Of a DNA stretch of 23,846 nt, positions 7,418 through 15,683 are shown one piece after another. The stretch is from NCBI GenBank assembly GCA_036399695.1, contig DASWMP010000328.1:1-23846 (forward strand), in the 5' to 3' direction. A program made the position numbers and the translations under genes. The notes beneath the pieces were generated by a model. The model did no database searches, was not told where the DNA came from, and saw only the letters and a list, made by a program, of their open reading frames with translations. Numbering within the stretch: the stretch's first letter is position 1; each line of letters begins with the position of its first letter. This DNA is from DASVEE01 sp036399695. Its GTDB lineage: Bacteria; Acidobacteriota; Thermoanaerobaculia; Gp7-AA8.

Positions 7418-9481
7418 ATGAAGAGCTTCGGGCTGGCGGTGTCGCTCGCGGTGCTGGTGATGGTTGCGCAGGCGGGCGCGGTACTCGCGGCGGCGCATCC
7501 GCTCGAGCCGTTATCCGGTGACGAATACCGTGCGGCGTACGACATCGTGCGGGAGCACTTCGTCGATCACAGCGGCCTACCGGATGACGGGCTGCTGTTC
7601 CCGTTCGTCGCCTTGCGCGAGCCTTCGAAAGCGGTCGTGCGGAACTGGAGCGGCGCGGCGGACTTTCCCCGCGAGGCAACGGTGCACGTGCTGCACGCGA
7701 CGTCGAACCGCACCTGGATCGTGACCGTGGACCTGCGCGCCGGACGGGTGGCGAAGGTCGAGGTCACGCCGCAGGGGACGCAGCCGGCCGTGACGGCCGA
7801 GGAGTACGTGGTCGCCGATGAGATCGTGCATGCGTACGAACCGTGGCAGGCGGCCATGGAAGTGCGCGGCGTCAATCCCGACGACGTCTATGTCGACGTC
7901 TGGGCGCCTGGCGATCAGGAACTGCCGGCGGCCGTCGTCGCTTCGCTGCCGCACGGCTCGCGGACGCGTCTCCTGCGCGCGCTCGCCTTCGTTCGCGGCG
8001 CTTCGGTCGACGATTACGATCCCGAGAATCCGCAGAACCCGTACGTCCGCCCGATCGAAGGGGTCGTCGTCACGATCGACATGAACCAGCGGCGCGTCGT
8101 GCACATGACGGACACGCTGGTCCGCCCGGTCTCACGCGAGAACGGCAACGCGACGGTGCGCCGCACGGACCTGAAGCCGATGAAGATCACGCAGCCGAAC
8201 GGCGGCGGGTTCGAGATGACGGGCGGCCTGGTGCGCTGGCAGAACTGGCAGTTCTATCCCGTGCTGCATCCGCGCGAAGGTCTCGTGCTTTACGACGTGC
8301 GCTACGAGGACCAGGGGCGCCTGCGCCCGATCGCCTACCGGATGTCGCTCTCCGAGATCTACGTGCCGTACGGCGTGCCGGACGAGAACTGGTCGTGGCG
8401 CTCGGCCTTCGACGTCGGCGAGTACAACCTCGGCACGTTCGCGCAGACGCTCGAGCCGAACCGCGACGTCCCGGAACACACGTTCCTCTTCGATACGCTT
8501 TTCGGCACGGACACCGGCCCGGCCGAGGACAACTCGACGGGGACGTTCGAATCGACCGGCACGCTTGGAATGTACGAGCGCGATAACGGGATCCTCTGGA
8601 CGCGCACCGATCCGTCGAACGCGGAGCGTGACACGCGCGGCCGCCGCGAGCTGGTGCTGACGTGGAACGCCTGGATCGGCAATTACATCTACGGCTTCGA
8701 CTGGATCTTCGGGCAGGACGGCACGATCGAGGTGAAGGTGGTGCTGACCGGCGCGACGCTGAACCGCGGCGTAGCCGCTGACGCCGAGGAGGACGAAGAG
8801 GGTGCGCCGATCGTCGCCATCGACGACGCGGGCGTGCGCGTGGCGGCCCCGAATCACCAGCACTTCTTCAGCTTCCGGCTCGACCTCGACGTCGACGGAT
8901 CGGCCAACACGGTCGCGGAAACGGAAGTGCGGCACCTGGAGGTGCCGGGTTTCAAGAACGCTTTCGGCGCGCACGAGACGCCGCTGACGACGGAGGGCTT
9001 CCGCGATGCCGATCCGTCGAAGGTCCGGCACTGGGAAGTGAGCAGCGCCACGACGGAGAACGCGGTCGGGAAGCACCCGTCGTACGCCATCGAGAGCAAC
9101 GACGTCGCGGTGCCGCTCTCGGCCCCGGACTACGAACCGCTGCTGCGCGCGGCGTTCGCCAGCCACGCCTTCTGGGTGACGCGCTTCCGCGACGATGAGC
9201 TCTACGCCGCCGGCGATTTCCCGAACCAGGGTGTGGCCGGAGCAGGGCTGACGTCGTTCATCAGCCCGCCGGAACCGCTCGCAGACGCCGGTACAGACGT
9301 AGTGGTCTGGCACACGATCGGCCTCACGCACGTCCCCCGTCCGGAGGATTACCCGGTGATGCCGACGGAGAGCATCGGCTTCAAGCTGCTCCCGCACGGC
9401 TTTTTCGACCGCAACCCCGCGCTCGACGCGCAGGAACTGCCGGTCACGATGCCGCGTCCTCGGGCGGTGCGACGGAGATGA
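7418..9481 (+). CDS. Secreted copper amine oxidase (primary-amine oxidase, TPQ cofactor)
   Basis: 687 residues, exported: the N-terminus has a hydrophobic core and an AVLAAAHP cleavage region near residue 25. It oxidises primary amines to aldehydes with release of NH3 and H2O2. The catalytic set is complete and correctly spaced: base Asp332 in AFDVGEYN, cofactor precursor Tyr423 in GNYIYGFDW, copper ligands His480 and His482 in NHQHFFSFRLD, and third ligand His638 in THVPRPEDYPVMP. The ending FFDRNPALD is typical. ATG 7418 is set by GGAGGG upstream and by the signal peptide. The divergent cytochrome could be an electron-transfer partner, although known copper amine oxidases use O2 directly. 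Substrate is unknown. Confidence 0.94.
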   Translation: MKSFGLAVSLAVLVMVAQAGAVLAAAHPLEPLSGDEYRAAYDIVREHFVDHSGLPDDGLLFPFVALREPSKAVVRNWSGAADFPREATVHVLHATSNRTWIVTVDLRAGRVAKVEVTPQGTQPAVTAEEYVVADEIVHAYEPWQAAMEVRGVNPDDVYVDVWAPGDQELPAAVVASLPHGSRTRLLRALAFVRGASVDDYDPENPQNPYVRPIEGVVVTIDMNQRRVVHMTDTLVRPVSRENGNATVRRTDLKPMKITQPNGGGFEMTGGLVRWQNWQFYPVLHPREGLVLYDVRYEDQGRLRPIAYRMSLSEIYVPYGVPDENWSWRSAFDVGEYNLGTFAQTLEPNRDVPEHTFLFDTLFGTDTGPAEDNSTGTFESTGTLGMYERDNGILWTRTDPSNAERDTRGRRELVLTWNAWIGNYIYGFDWIFGQDGTIEVKVVLTGATLNRGVAADAEEDEEGAPIVAIDDAGVRVAAPNHQHFFSFRLDLDVDGSANTVAETEVRHLEVPGFKNAFGAHETPLTTEGFRDADPSKVRHWEVSSATTENAVGKHPSYAIESNDVAVPLSAPDYEPLLRAAFASHAFWVTRFRDDELYAAGDFPNQGVAGAGLTSFISPPEPLADAGTDVVVWHTIGLTHVPRPEDYPVMPTESIGFKLLPHGFFDRNPALDAQELPVTMPRPRAVRRR

Positions 9482-9488
9482 CGACCGG

Positions 9489-9632
9489 GGCGCCTCCGGC
9501 GGGCGGGCACGGCCCGCAGCGCTTGTTGCCTCAGGCTCGGCGCACGGCGTCGCGGTCAACACGTTAGTAAGTAGGGTCGACTGCGGCTTGGCCAAGAAGC
9601 GCTGCGGGCCGTGCCCGCCCGCCGGAGGCGCC
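9489..9632. repeat. Perfect 36-bp inverted repeat with 72-nt spacer
   Basis: Arms at 9489-9524 and 9597-9632 are exact reverse complements over 36 nt. The element begins 7 nt after the amine oxidase stop codon and fills most of the gap before the TonB receptor gene. The spacer holds no open frame of note. Perfect identity suggests recent insertion or active correction. Confidence 0.9.
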
Positions 9633-9665
9633 TTCGTCGTCTTCTCTGTTGCAACACCGCGGGGG

Positions 9666-9671
9666 TAGGGT
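9666..9671 (+). promoter_or_regulatory. Putative -10 (TAGGGT) of the TonB receptor gene
   Basis: TAGGGT lies 29 nt before the ATG at 9701, just after the inverted repeat. It fits the TAnnnT form seen at other genes here, but no -35 is visible. Confidence 0.25.
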
Positions 9672-9681
9672 TTGGGGCGTG

Positions 9682-9708
9682 GTGGTCACTCCCTAGTGGG
9701 ATGACCAC
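9682..9708. promoter_or_regulatory. Inverted repeat overlapping the TonB receptor start codon
   Basis: GTGGT (9682-9686) pairs with ACCAC (9704-9708), and inside it CACT (9687-9690) pairs with AGTG (9695-9698) around a CCCT loop. The ATG at 9701 lies in the bulge. It could be an operator or an mRNA hairpin that hides the start. Confidence 0.35.
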
Positions 9709-11689
9709 TCTTCGATGGCTGCTTGTGGCGTTGCTGGCTTCATCGGTGCTGGCGGATGAGCCGCCGGTCGTCAAACAGGAGATCGTCGTCACGGCGGCGC
9801 GGGATGAAGAGCCGCGCGACCGCGCTTCCGCGGCTGTGACCGTGCTGACGCGCGAAGACATCGAGCGGTTGCCGGCTACGTCGCTCGCGGAACTGCTCGC
9901 GTTCGTGCCTGGTGTCACCATGATGTTCGACAGCGGGACCAACGGCGTGCCGATGGTCACGTCGCGCGGCTTCTTCGGGGGCGGCGAGGTCGAATACGTG
10001 AAGCTCCTCGTCGATGGTGTGCCGGTCGGCGATGCTGAATCCGGTAATGTCGATTGGCGTGGCTTCCGTGCGGCCGACATCGAGCGGCTCGAAGTCCTCC
10101 ACGGTCCCGGCTCCGCTCTGTACGGCGACACAGCCCTCGGCGGTGTCGTGCAACTCTTCACGCGGCAGGAGCCGGAAGGCGGCTCGCGCGGCGAACTGCA
10201 GTTCCGCGCCGGCAGCTTCGACGCGCGCGAGGCCGACGTCCGCTTCGCCACAGATCTCGGCAAGCTGCGGCTGTCCGTCCGCGGCAGCAGCGGGGAGACG
10301 GGCGGCTTTCGCGACCATGCCGCGACACACGATCGCGGGCTGCAGCTCTCGCTCGTTCACTTCGACGACGCCTCGCGCTGGCGCGTCGATGTTTCCGGCA
10401 CCCGCAAGCACCGCCGCGAGCCGGGCGCACTCACGCGGAGCGAGATCGGCGACGACCGCACGCAATCGAGTCCGCTCTTCCGCTTCGACCGGGAGGAAAC
10501 GGACCGCGGCCGCCTCTCCGCGGCGTACGAATCTTTCGGCGCGATCCCCTGGCAGGCCACGGTCTACGGAACGCAACGCGACGGCGACACGCTGCGCACG
10601 CTGCTGCTCGCCCCCGGCTTCGGAACCACGGCTCTTCGCGCACTGACGACGCGCGCCTTCGGCACGACGCTCGAAGCGTCGCGGGAACTCGCCGGCGGGA
10701 CCGTGCGCGCCGGGGCCGACGTCGAGCGGGCCTCGCTCTCCGGCCGCTACTCGGCAGTCGATGACGGCGAACCGCTCGGCGTCACGGCTTCGCAGGACGG
10801 CCATCGCGACCGCACCGGCGTCTTCCTCACCGGCGGCTGGAACGTCTGCTCCCGCTGCCGTCTCACGGCCGGCATCCGCCGTGACGACATCCGCGACGAC
10901 TTCAACACGACACGCCACCACGCCTCCGCCTGGTCCCCCCGCGCCGGCTTCAACGTCCACGTCGGCCGCGCGACCGCGACGCCGCTGTCGCTCTTCGTGC
11001 AGCTCTCGAACGCCTTCAAGGCGCCGACGCTCGATCAGCTCTTCGATCCACGCCCCTATCCCGACGGCACCGGCGGCACGTTCACGGTCTCGAATCCCGA
11101 CCTCCGCCCGCAGCGCGCCCGCAACATCGAAGCAGGCCTCGCCCGCCACGCCGCAAGCAACGACTGGTCGCTCGTCGCCTACCGGATGAATGTCCGCGAC
11201 GAGATCGACTTCGACCCGCAGACGTTCAGCTACCGCAACATCGGCAGCAGCCTCCACCGCGGCGTGGAAGCGAGTCTCGCGGTCGCAAAAACATCCTGGC
11301 TGTCCCCCCGCGTGACCTACGCCTGGACCCGCGTCGCCGACGCTGAAGCCCCGGACCGGCAGCTCAAGAACATCCCCGAGCACGTCGCCCAGCTCCTGCT
11401 GCACGCCCGCGTCCGTCCATCGACGAACGTCGACCTCCTCTACCGCTGGACGCACGGGACGACGCTCGACGACGCAGGCGCGTTCTCCACCCCCGACGTC
11501 TCCCGCGTCGACCTGCGCATCTCCCACGACCTCGCCACACTCCGCCTGCAGCTCGACGTCCTCAACGTCCTGAACGCCGAGTACAACGAAGCCGGCTACG
11601 TACTCCTCGACTTCACCGGCCAACCCACCGCCCTGGAGTTCCCCGCCGCCGGCCGCATCGTGCGCCTCGGCGCAACGTGGAGATTCTGA
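9701..11689 (+). CDS. TonB-dependent outer-membrane receptor
   Basis: 662 residues. A signal peptide (core LLVALLASSV, cleavage near LADEPP) is followed by a TonB box EIVVTA near residue 27. The plug domain (~30-150) shows the usual DIERLPATSLAELLAFVPGV and IERLEVLHGPGSALYGDTALGGVV. The beta-barrel carries the receptor signature SNAFKAPTLDQLF and PDLRPQRARNIEAGL, and it ends with aromatic Phe in TWRF, as expected for outer-membrane assembly. At this length it resembles BtuB-like or small siderophore receptors. The ligand is unknown. Neighbouring copper and redox genes make a metal complex or cofactor plausible. ATG 9701 has no strong ribosome site and is chosen by the signal peptide. Confidence 0.93.
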   Translation: MTTLRWLLVALLASSVLADEPPVVKQEIVVTAARDEEPRDRASAAVTVLTREDIERLPATSLAELLAFVPGVTMMFDSGTNGVPMVTSRGFFGGGEVEYVKLLVDGVPVGDAESGNVDWRGFRAADIERLEVLHGPGSALYGDTALGGVVQLFTRQEPEGGSRGELQFRAGSFDAREADVRFATDLGKLRLSVRGSSGETGGFRDHAATHDRGLQLSLVHFDDASRWRVDVSGTRKHRREPGALTRSEIGDDRTQSSPLFRFDREETDRGRLSAAYESFGAIPWQATVYGTQRDGDTLRTLLLAPGFGTTALRALTTRAFGTTLEASRELAGGTVRAGADVERASLSGRYSAVDDGEPLGVTASQDGHRDRTGVFLTGGWNVCSRCRLTAGIRRDDIRDDFNTTRHHASAWSPRAGFNVHVGRATATPLSLFVQLSNAFKAPTLDQLFDPRPYPDGTGGTFTVSNPDLRPQRARNIEAGLARHAASNDWSLVAYRMNVRDEIDFDPQTFSYRNIGSSLHRGVEASLAVAKTSWLSPRVTYAWTRVADAEAPDRQLKNIPEHVAQLLLHARVRPSTNVDLLYRWTHGTTLDDAGAFSTPDVSRVDLRISHDLATLRLQLDVLNVLNAEYNEAGYVLLDFTGQPTALEFPAAGRIVRLGATWRF

Positions 11690-11696
11690 CCGTGCA

Positions 11697-11797
11697 GTCA
11701 ATCCTGAGCGAAGCGAAGGATCAATGGAGCCACAGCTACGCGCGTGGCGAGTGCGTCGCTGTGGCTCCATTGATCCTTCGCCTCGCTCAGGATTGAC
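11697..11797. repeat. 40-nt-arm hairpin after the TonB receptor gene
   Basis: Arms at 11697-11736 and 11758-11797 are reverse complements at 39 of 40 positions, with a 21-nt loop that can extend the stem by ACGC/GCGT. The arm contains CCTGAGCGAAGCGAAGGATC, a word I associate with widespread intergenic repeats in several environmental phyla. It starts 7 nt after the receptor stop codon and lacks a T-tract. Confidence 0.88.
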
Positions 11798-11886
11798 GGG
11801 GACGAGGGTAGGGATTTCCATTTGTGGGTCACTCCTGTGGATAGAGAAGGTAGTTGCCTCCGCATCAGGACGAAAGGAATCCGGTC

Positions 11887-13380
11887 ATGTCCAGGGCCCG
11901 CGTGCTCCTCGTCTGTCTACTCATTACTGCTGCCTGTCGCAGGACTGCTGAATCACCGGCGCCGGCGGACGGCACCACCTACGGGACAGACACCACTGCC
12001 ACGACCTCGACCCAGCCGGCGGCGTTCCCGTCGATCCCGGCCGTCGTCATCAGCGGCACCATCCCGACCACCGTACCGATCCCGGCGAACGCTCCGACTG
12101 ACGCCACGCCCGAGCAGGTGCGGCCTTACTTCGACTGGTTCTCGTGGGAGAGCTTCATCGCCTTGAACTGGCCGGCTTCGGGGGCGGGTCGCGGGAATCC
12201 CGACCAGCCGTCGACACCGAGCGTGTTCACCTCCATGACCAACACCACGCCCGTCACCTGGGGGACCTACAAGGCCAACTGGGAGCTCTTCGACCAGTAC
12301 GACAAGCGGCCCACGCCGTGGAACGACTACGGCGTCGCCTACGCGCCGACCGTCTGCCCGCAGGCGCAGCCGAGCGACAAGCAGCTCCTCATGGTCACCA
12401 AGGGGGACACCGAGCTGCAGGACGTCAACCAGGCCTTCTCCTTCCCGCTCGTCGACCAGCAGAACAACTTCGTCTACTACGAAGTGCGCTACAACCAGCC
12501 GCAGTACGACTGGATCCGCGGCGCTGACGACCAGCCGTCGTCGTGGCTCTACCTGAGCCAGAACCTGCCGCCCGGCACCGTCGTGAGCCTGCCGCCGAAC
12601 GCGCAGAACACCGGTGACTCCATCATGCTCAAGGCGGCGTGGCGGAACCTCACCAACGTGCCGGCGGCGCAGCGCCAGCGCTTCTACACCGTCAACGCCT
12701 GGGTGTACGACTCCAGCACCAACCAGTGCACCCAGCAGCCCATGGGGCTCGTCGGCTTCCACATCGCCCAGAAGACCAAAGAGTTCCCGGAGTGGATCTG
12801 GTCCACGTTCGAGCAGGTCGACAACGTCCCGCCGACGAACGACAACGTCCCCTCGTCGTTCAACAACGGCACCGACAACCCGCCCACCGGGACGCAGGGC
12901 TTCGCGAACAGGCCCACGTACCAGGCGCCGGGGCAGTTGCCGTCGAACCCGACGCCGACGCAGGTGTCCCGCCTCAATCCGATCCCCACGACGCCGGCCG
13001 GCGCGTCCACCGTCGACGTCAACAACGCCTTCCACGCCGCGCTGCCGAAGAATTCGGTCTGGCAGTACTACGAGCTCGTGATCACCCAGTGGCCGTCGAA
13101 CCCGGCGCGCTTCAAGGCGCCGGCGGATCGCGGCGTCTATCCGGACGATGCCGGCGGCGCCTTCCCGGCCGATGGGGCGGTCAACACCACCCTCGAGACC
13201 TACTTCCAGTCGCAGCAGCTCGCGGTCGGCGCGGGCGGCAACAGTTGCATGTCGTGCCACTTCAACGCCGGCAACGGGCAGCGCGACTTCAGTTGGGGTC
13301 TCACGCGGCGCCCGCACCAGGATGCCCCTCCGCCACCGAACGCGAAGTTGAAAGCCACCGCGCAGACGGCGGCGAAGTAA
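11887..13380 (+). CDS. Large c-type cytochrome lipoprotein
   Basis: 497 residues with a lipoprotein-type signal (LLVCLLITAAC, lipid attachment probably at Cys17) and a Thr/Ala/Pro-rich linker to ~residue 75. The body opens with YFDWFSWESFIALNWPA and includes FVYYEVRYNQPQYDWIR, IMLKAAWRNL and a distinctive MGLVGFHIAQKTKEFPEWIWSTFEQVDN-type block (in two parts, ~290-320). A single heme c motif C454-MS-C457-H458 lies near the C-terminus in HFNAGNGQRDFSWG. It is therefore a membrane-anchored periplasmic redox protein of no assigned function. The AAAGGAA site and lipobox fix ATG 11887. It is the first gene of a four-gene operon; the next gene starts 11 nt downstream. Confidence 0.8.
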   Translation: MSRARVLLVCLLITAACRRTAESPAPADGTTYGTDTTATTSTQPAAFPSIPAVVISGTIPTTVPIPANAPTDATPEQVRPYFDWFSWESFIALNWPASGAGRGNPDQPSTPSVFTSMTNTTPVTWGTYKANWELFDQYDKRPTPWNDYGVAYAPTVCPQAQPSDKQLLMVTKGDTELQDVNQAFSFPLVDQQNNFVYYEVRYNQPQYDWIRGADDQPSSWLYLSQNLPPGTVVSLPPNAQNTGDSIMLKAAWRNLTNVPAAQRQRFYTVNAWVYDSSTNQCTQQPMGLVGFHIAQKTKEFPEWIWSTFEQVDNVPPTNDNVPSSFNNGTDNPPTGTQGFANRPTYQAPGQLPSNPTPTQVSRLNPIPTTPAGASTVDVNNAFHAALPKNSVWQYYELVITQWPSNPARFKAPADRGVYPDDAGGAFPADGAVNTTLETYFQSQQLAVGAGGNSCMSCHFNAGNGQRDFSWGLTRRPHQDAPPPPNAKLKATAQTAAK

Positions 13381-13391
13381 GGAGAGCACGC

Positions 13392-15110
13392 ATGTCCAGC
13401 AATCCTCCGAGCAGCAACTGGTGGATGTTCCACGGCGACCCGGCCCATACCGGTGAGGTGACCGGCAGCGCCATCGCCAGCAGCAACGTCGCGAACCTCA
13501 AGCTCGCGTACTCCCTCAACGTCAACGGCTCGATCCTCTCGACGCCCGCCATCGTCGACGGCTACGTCTACTGCGGCCTGGCCAACAGCCTCGAGGCGGC
13601 GGCGCAGAACGGCGGGCAGTTCATCAAAGTGGAGCTCGCGACCGGCAAGACGGTGGCGACGTACAACTGGAGCATCAACCCGGCCGACCGCGACTCGCAC
13701 GGCTTCTGCGGCATGGGCTGCACGCCCGCCGTCGTGAACGGGAAGGTCTACTTCAGCGCCTTCGACGGGAAGCTCTACTGCCTCAACCAGAGCGACCTCA
13801 CGCAGGTATGGGTGACGGACCTCCGCTACGCCGACATGCCCCACAACCAGCCCGTGACGAACGACTTCCCCAACGGCAACGGCAACCCCAGCGCCGGCAT
13901 CGGACCGTATCCCAAAGCCGCCGGCTGGTCTTCTCCGCTCGTCGCCGGTGACCGCGTCTATCTCGGCATGGGGGAAGGGGAGAACCCGTACCTCTACGGC
14001 TTCGTCTACTGCATCGACGCCAACAGCGGCAACGTCATCTGGATGTACTGCACCTGCCAGTTCGACATCAACGCCAACAACGCTCCGAACCAGCTCCCGC
14101 TGGAGACGATCCGTCAGGCGCTGCCCCCCGGCTTCACGACGTACCCCTACCAGCCGGTGGCGAAGGGTGCCTCGGTCTGGTCCGGGATCGCATACGACCC
14201 CGACCTCGACCAGCTCTACGCCGCCACCGGGAACCCGCAGCCGGATGGCGTGCTGCCGACCGCCGCCTATACGAACAGCGTCCTGGTGCTCCAGGGCTCG
14301 ACCGGCGCGTTCAAGGCCTGCATTCAGATTCCGGCCGAGACGAGCTACCGCCCGAGCGACATCGACGTCGACATCGGCGGCGCGCCGACGCTCTGGACGA
14401 TCGACGGACGGAAGGTCGTCGGCATCGGCTGCAAGAACGGCTGCTTCATGACGTTCGACGCGAAGACGTTCGACATCATCAAGACGCGCCAGCTCCTGCC
14501 GCTCATGAACGACGGCTCGCAAATCCCGACCGTCGATCCGCACGGCACCGACGATCCGAGCGATCCGAATCCCGTCATCTCCAACGCGGAGTCGAACGTG
14601 ACGCCGGCGGAGAACTTCCACGGCACCTACAGCACCGCGGCAATCTGTACGGCACAACAGAAGGTGTTCATCGGCGTCGGCGGCAACAACTATCACTACA
14701 TCTGCCCCGGCATCGACTCCGACAACACGCCGTTCATCCGCGCGCTCGACTGGTCGACGCTCGCCGACGCCTGGCCGCTCGACAACGGCGATCCGAAACG
14801 CTACACCGCCGCCGCCGATCCGAAGAACCCGCTCTACAAGAACGCCTCGGAGAGCGGTATCAGCGTCCCGGCGGTCGTGAACGACGTCGTCTTCATGTCC
14901 ACGACGAACGTTGCCCTCTACGCCTTCAGCGTCGTCGACGGCAAGATCCTCTGGCAGGACACGACCGGCTTCGGCCAGCAGACCGGCGGCATGAGCGGCG
15001 GCTACGGCTACTGCATGGGACCGGCCATCGCCGGCAATTACGTCGTCGCCGGCGCGCTCGTCAGAGGCGGCAACGGCGGAGTGCTGAACATCTACACGCT
15101 GGGGTCGTGA
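13392..15110 (+). CDS. PQQ-type beta-propeller protein, cysteine-rich, no signal peptide
   Basis: 572 residues of quinoprotein-like beta-propeller. The start WWMFHGDPAHTG is the usual first motif of PQQ-binding-like repeat proteins. Repeated blades of the form TPAVVNGKVYFSAFDGKLYCLN, SPLVAGDRVYLG..GFVYCIDANSGNVIW and VPAVVNDVVFMSTTNVALYAFSVVDGKILW follow. Unusually, there are 13 cysteines, several in pairs (CGMGC, CTC, CKNGC), and no signal peptide: the ATG at 13392 has an AGGAGA site and the first blade begins at residue 10. Either it stays in the cytoplasm or it is exported by an unusual route. The vicinal Cys-Cys of classic methanol-type dehydrogenases is not seen, so catalysis by PQQ is unproven. 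Operon neighbours lie 11 and 10 nt away. Confidence 0.85.
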   Translation: MSSNPPSSNWWMFHGDPAHTGEVTGSAIASSNVANLKLAYSLNVNGSILSTPAIVDGYVYCGLANSLEAAAQNGGQFIKVELATGKTVATYNWSINPADRDSHGFCGMGCTPAVVNGKVYFSAFDGKLYCLNQSDLTQVWVTDLRYADMPHNQPVTNDFPNGNGNPSAGIGPYPKAAGWSSPLVAGDRVYLGMGEGENPYLYGFVYCIDANSGNVIWMYCTCQFDINANNAPNQLPLETIRQALPPGFTTYPYQPVAKGASVWSGIAYDPDLDQLYAATGNPQPDGVLPTAAYTNSVLVLQGSTGAFKACIQIPAETSYRPSDIDVDIGGAPTLWTIDGRKVVGIGCKNGCFMTFDAKTFDIIKTRQLLPLMNDGSQIPTVDPHGTDDPSDPNPVISNAESNVTPAENFHGTYSTAAICTAQQKVFIGVGGNNYHYICPGIDSDNTPFIRALDWSTLADAWPLDNGDPKRYTAAADPKNPLYKNASESGISVPAVVNDVVFMSTTNVALYAFSVVDGKILWQDTTGFGQQTGGMSGGYGYCMGPAIAGNYVVAGALVRGGNGGVLNIYTLGS

Positions 15111-15120
15111 GGAGGGAGTG

Positions 15121-15663
15121 ATGCTGCAGATCATCCTTCTCGGCGTCCTGGCCGGACTCGATAACGTGCAGGTGGCGGCGGCGATCAGCATGGCGCCGCT
15201 CACCCGCGCGCGGCGCATGCTCTTCGCGGTGGCGTTCTGCCTCTGCGAGATCGCCACGCCGCTCCTCGGCCTGCTGCTCGTCGGCTCACTGCGCGGTCAC
15301 TTCGGCGCCTGGGTCGACCGCGCGGCGCCGCTGATCCTGGTCGTCTGCGGCGTCGTCATCATCTTTCTTTCGCTGCGCGACCGCGACGAGCTCGAAAAGC
15401 TCGTCAACAACCGGTGGACCGTCGTCGGTCTGCCGCTCTCGCTTTCTCTCGACAACCTGTTGATCGGCATCAGTCTCGGCACGTTCGGCTATCCGCTGCC
15501 GCTCGCCGCCGCGACGATCGGCTGCGTCAGCGCGGCGATGTGCGTCTGCGGCATTGCCGGCGGCGCACGCCTGCGGCGCTGGATTCCGGAGTACGCCGAG
15601 ATCGTCAGCGGCGTGTACCTGATCGTGCTCGCCGCCATGATGTGGATCGACCCCAGCGCCTGA
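15121..15663 (+). CDS. MntP-like putative metal efflux transporter
   Basis: 180 residues, about six membrane helices in two similar halves. Each half starts with an acidic motif of the MntP/LysE type: GVLAGLDNVQVAAAIS with Asp14 and LSLSLDNLLIGISLG with Asp111. In MntP such aspartates bind Mn(II) for export. The usual MntP wording (DAFAVS) is replaced by DNVQVA and DNLLIG, so this is a divergent member and its ion may differ. ATG 15121 lies five nt after AGGAGG; a GTG immediately before it is possible. It sits inside the cytochrome/propeller operon, which suggests the operon needs metal or cofactor transport. Confidence 0.7.
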   Translation: MLQIILLGVLAGLDNVQVAAAISMAPLTRARRMLFAVAFCLCEIATPLLGLLLVGSLRGHFGAWVDRAAPLILVVCGVVIIFLSLRDRDELEKLVNNRWTVVGLPLSLSLDNLLIGISLGTFGYPLPLAAATIGCVSAAMCVCGIAGGARLRRWIPEYAEIVSGVYLIVLAAMMWIDPSA

Positions 15664-15683
15664 ACGACAAGGAGGATTTCTCA

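Noticed and set aside
9740..11821. A 693-codon minus-strand open frame
   Set aside because: Antisense to the TonB receptor, with no motif or ribosome site.
13200..15257. A 685-codon minus-strand open frame
   Set aside because: Antisense to the propeller gene; its Val/Asp/Arg-rich composition mirrors the sense codons.
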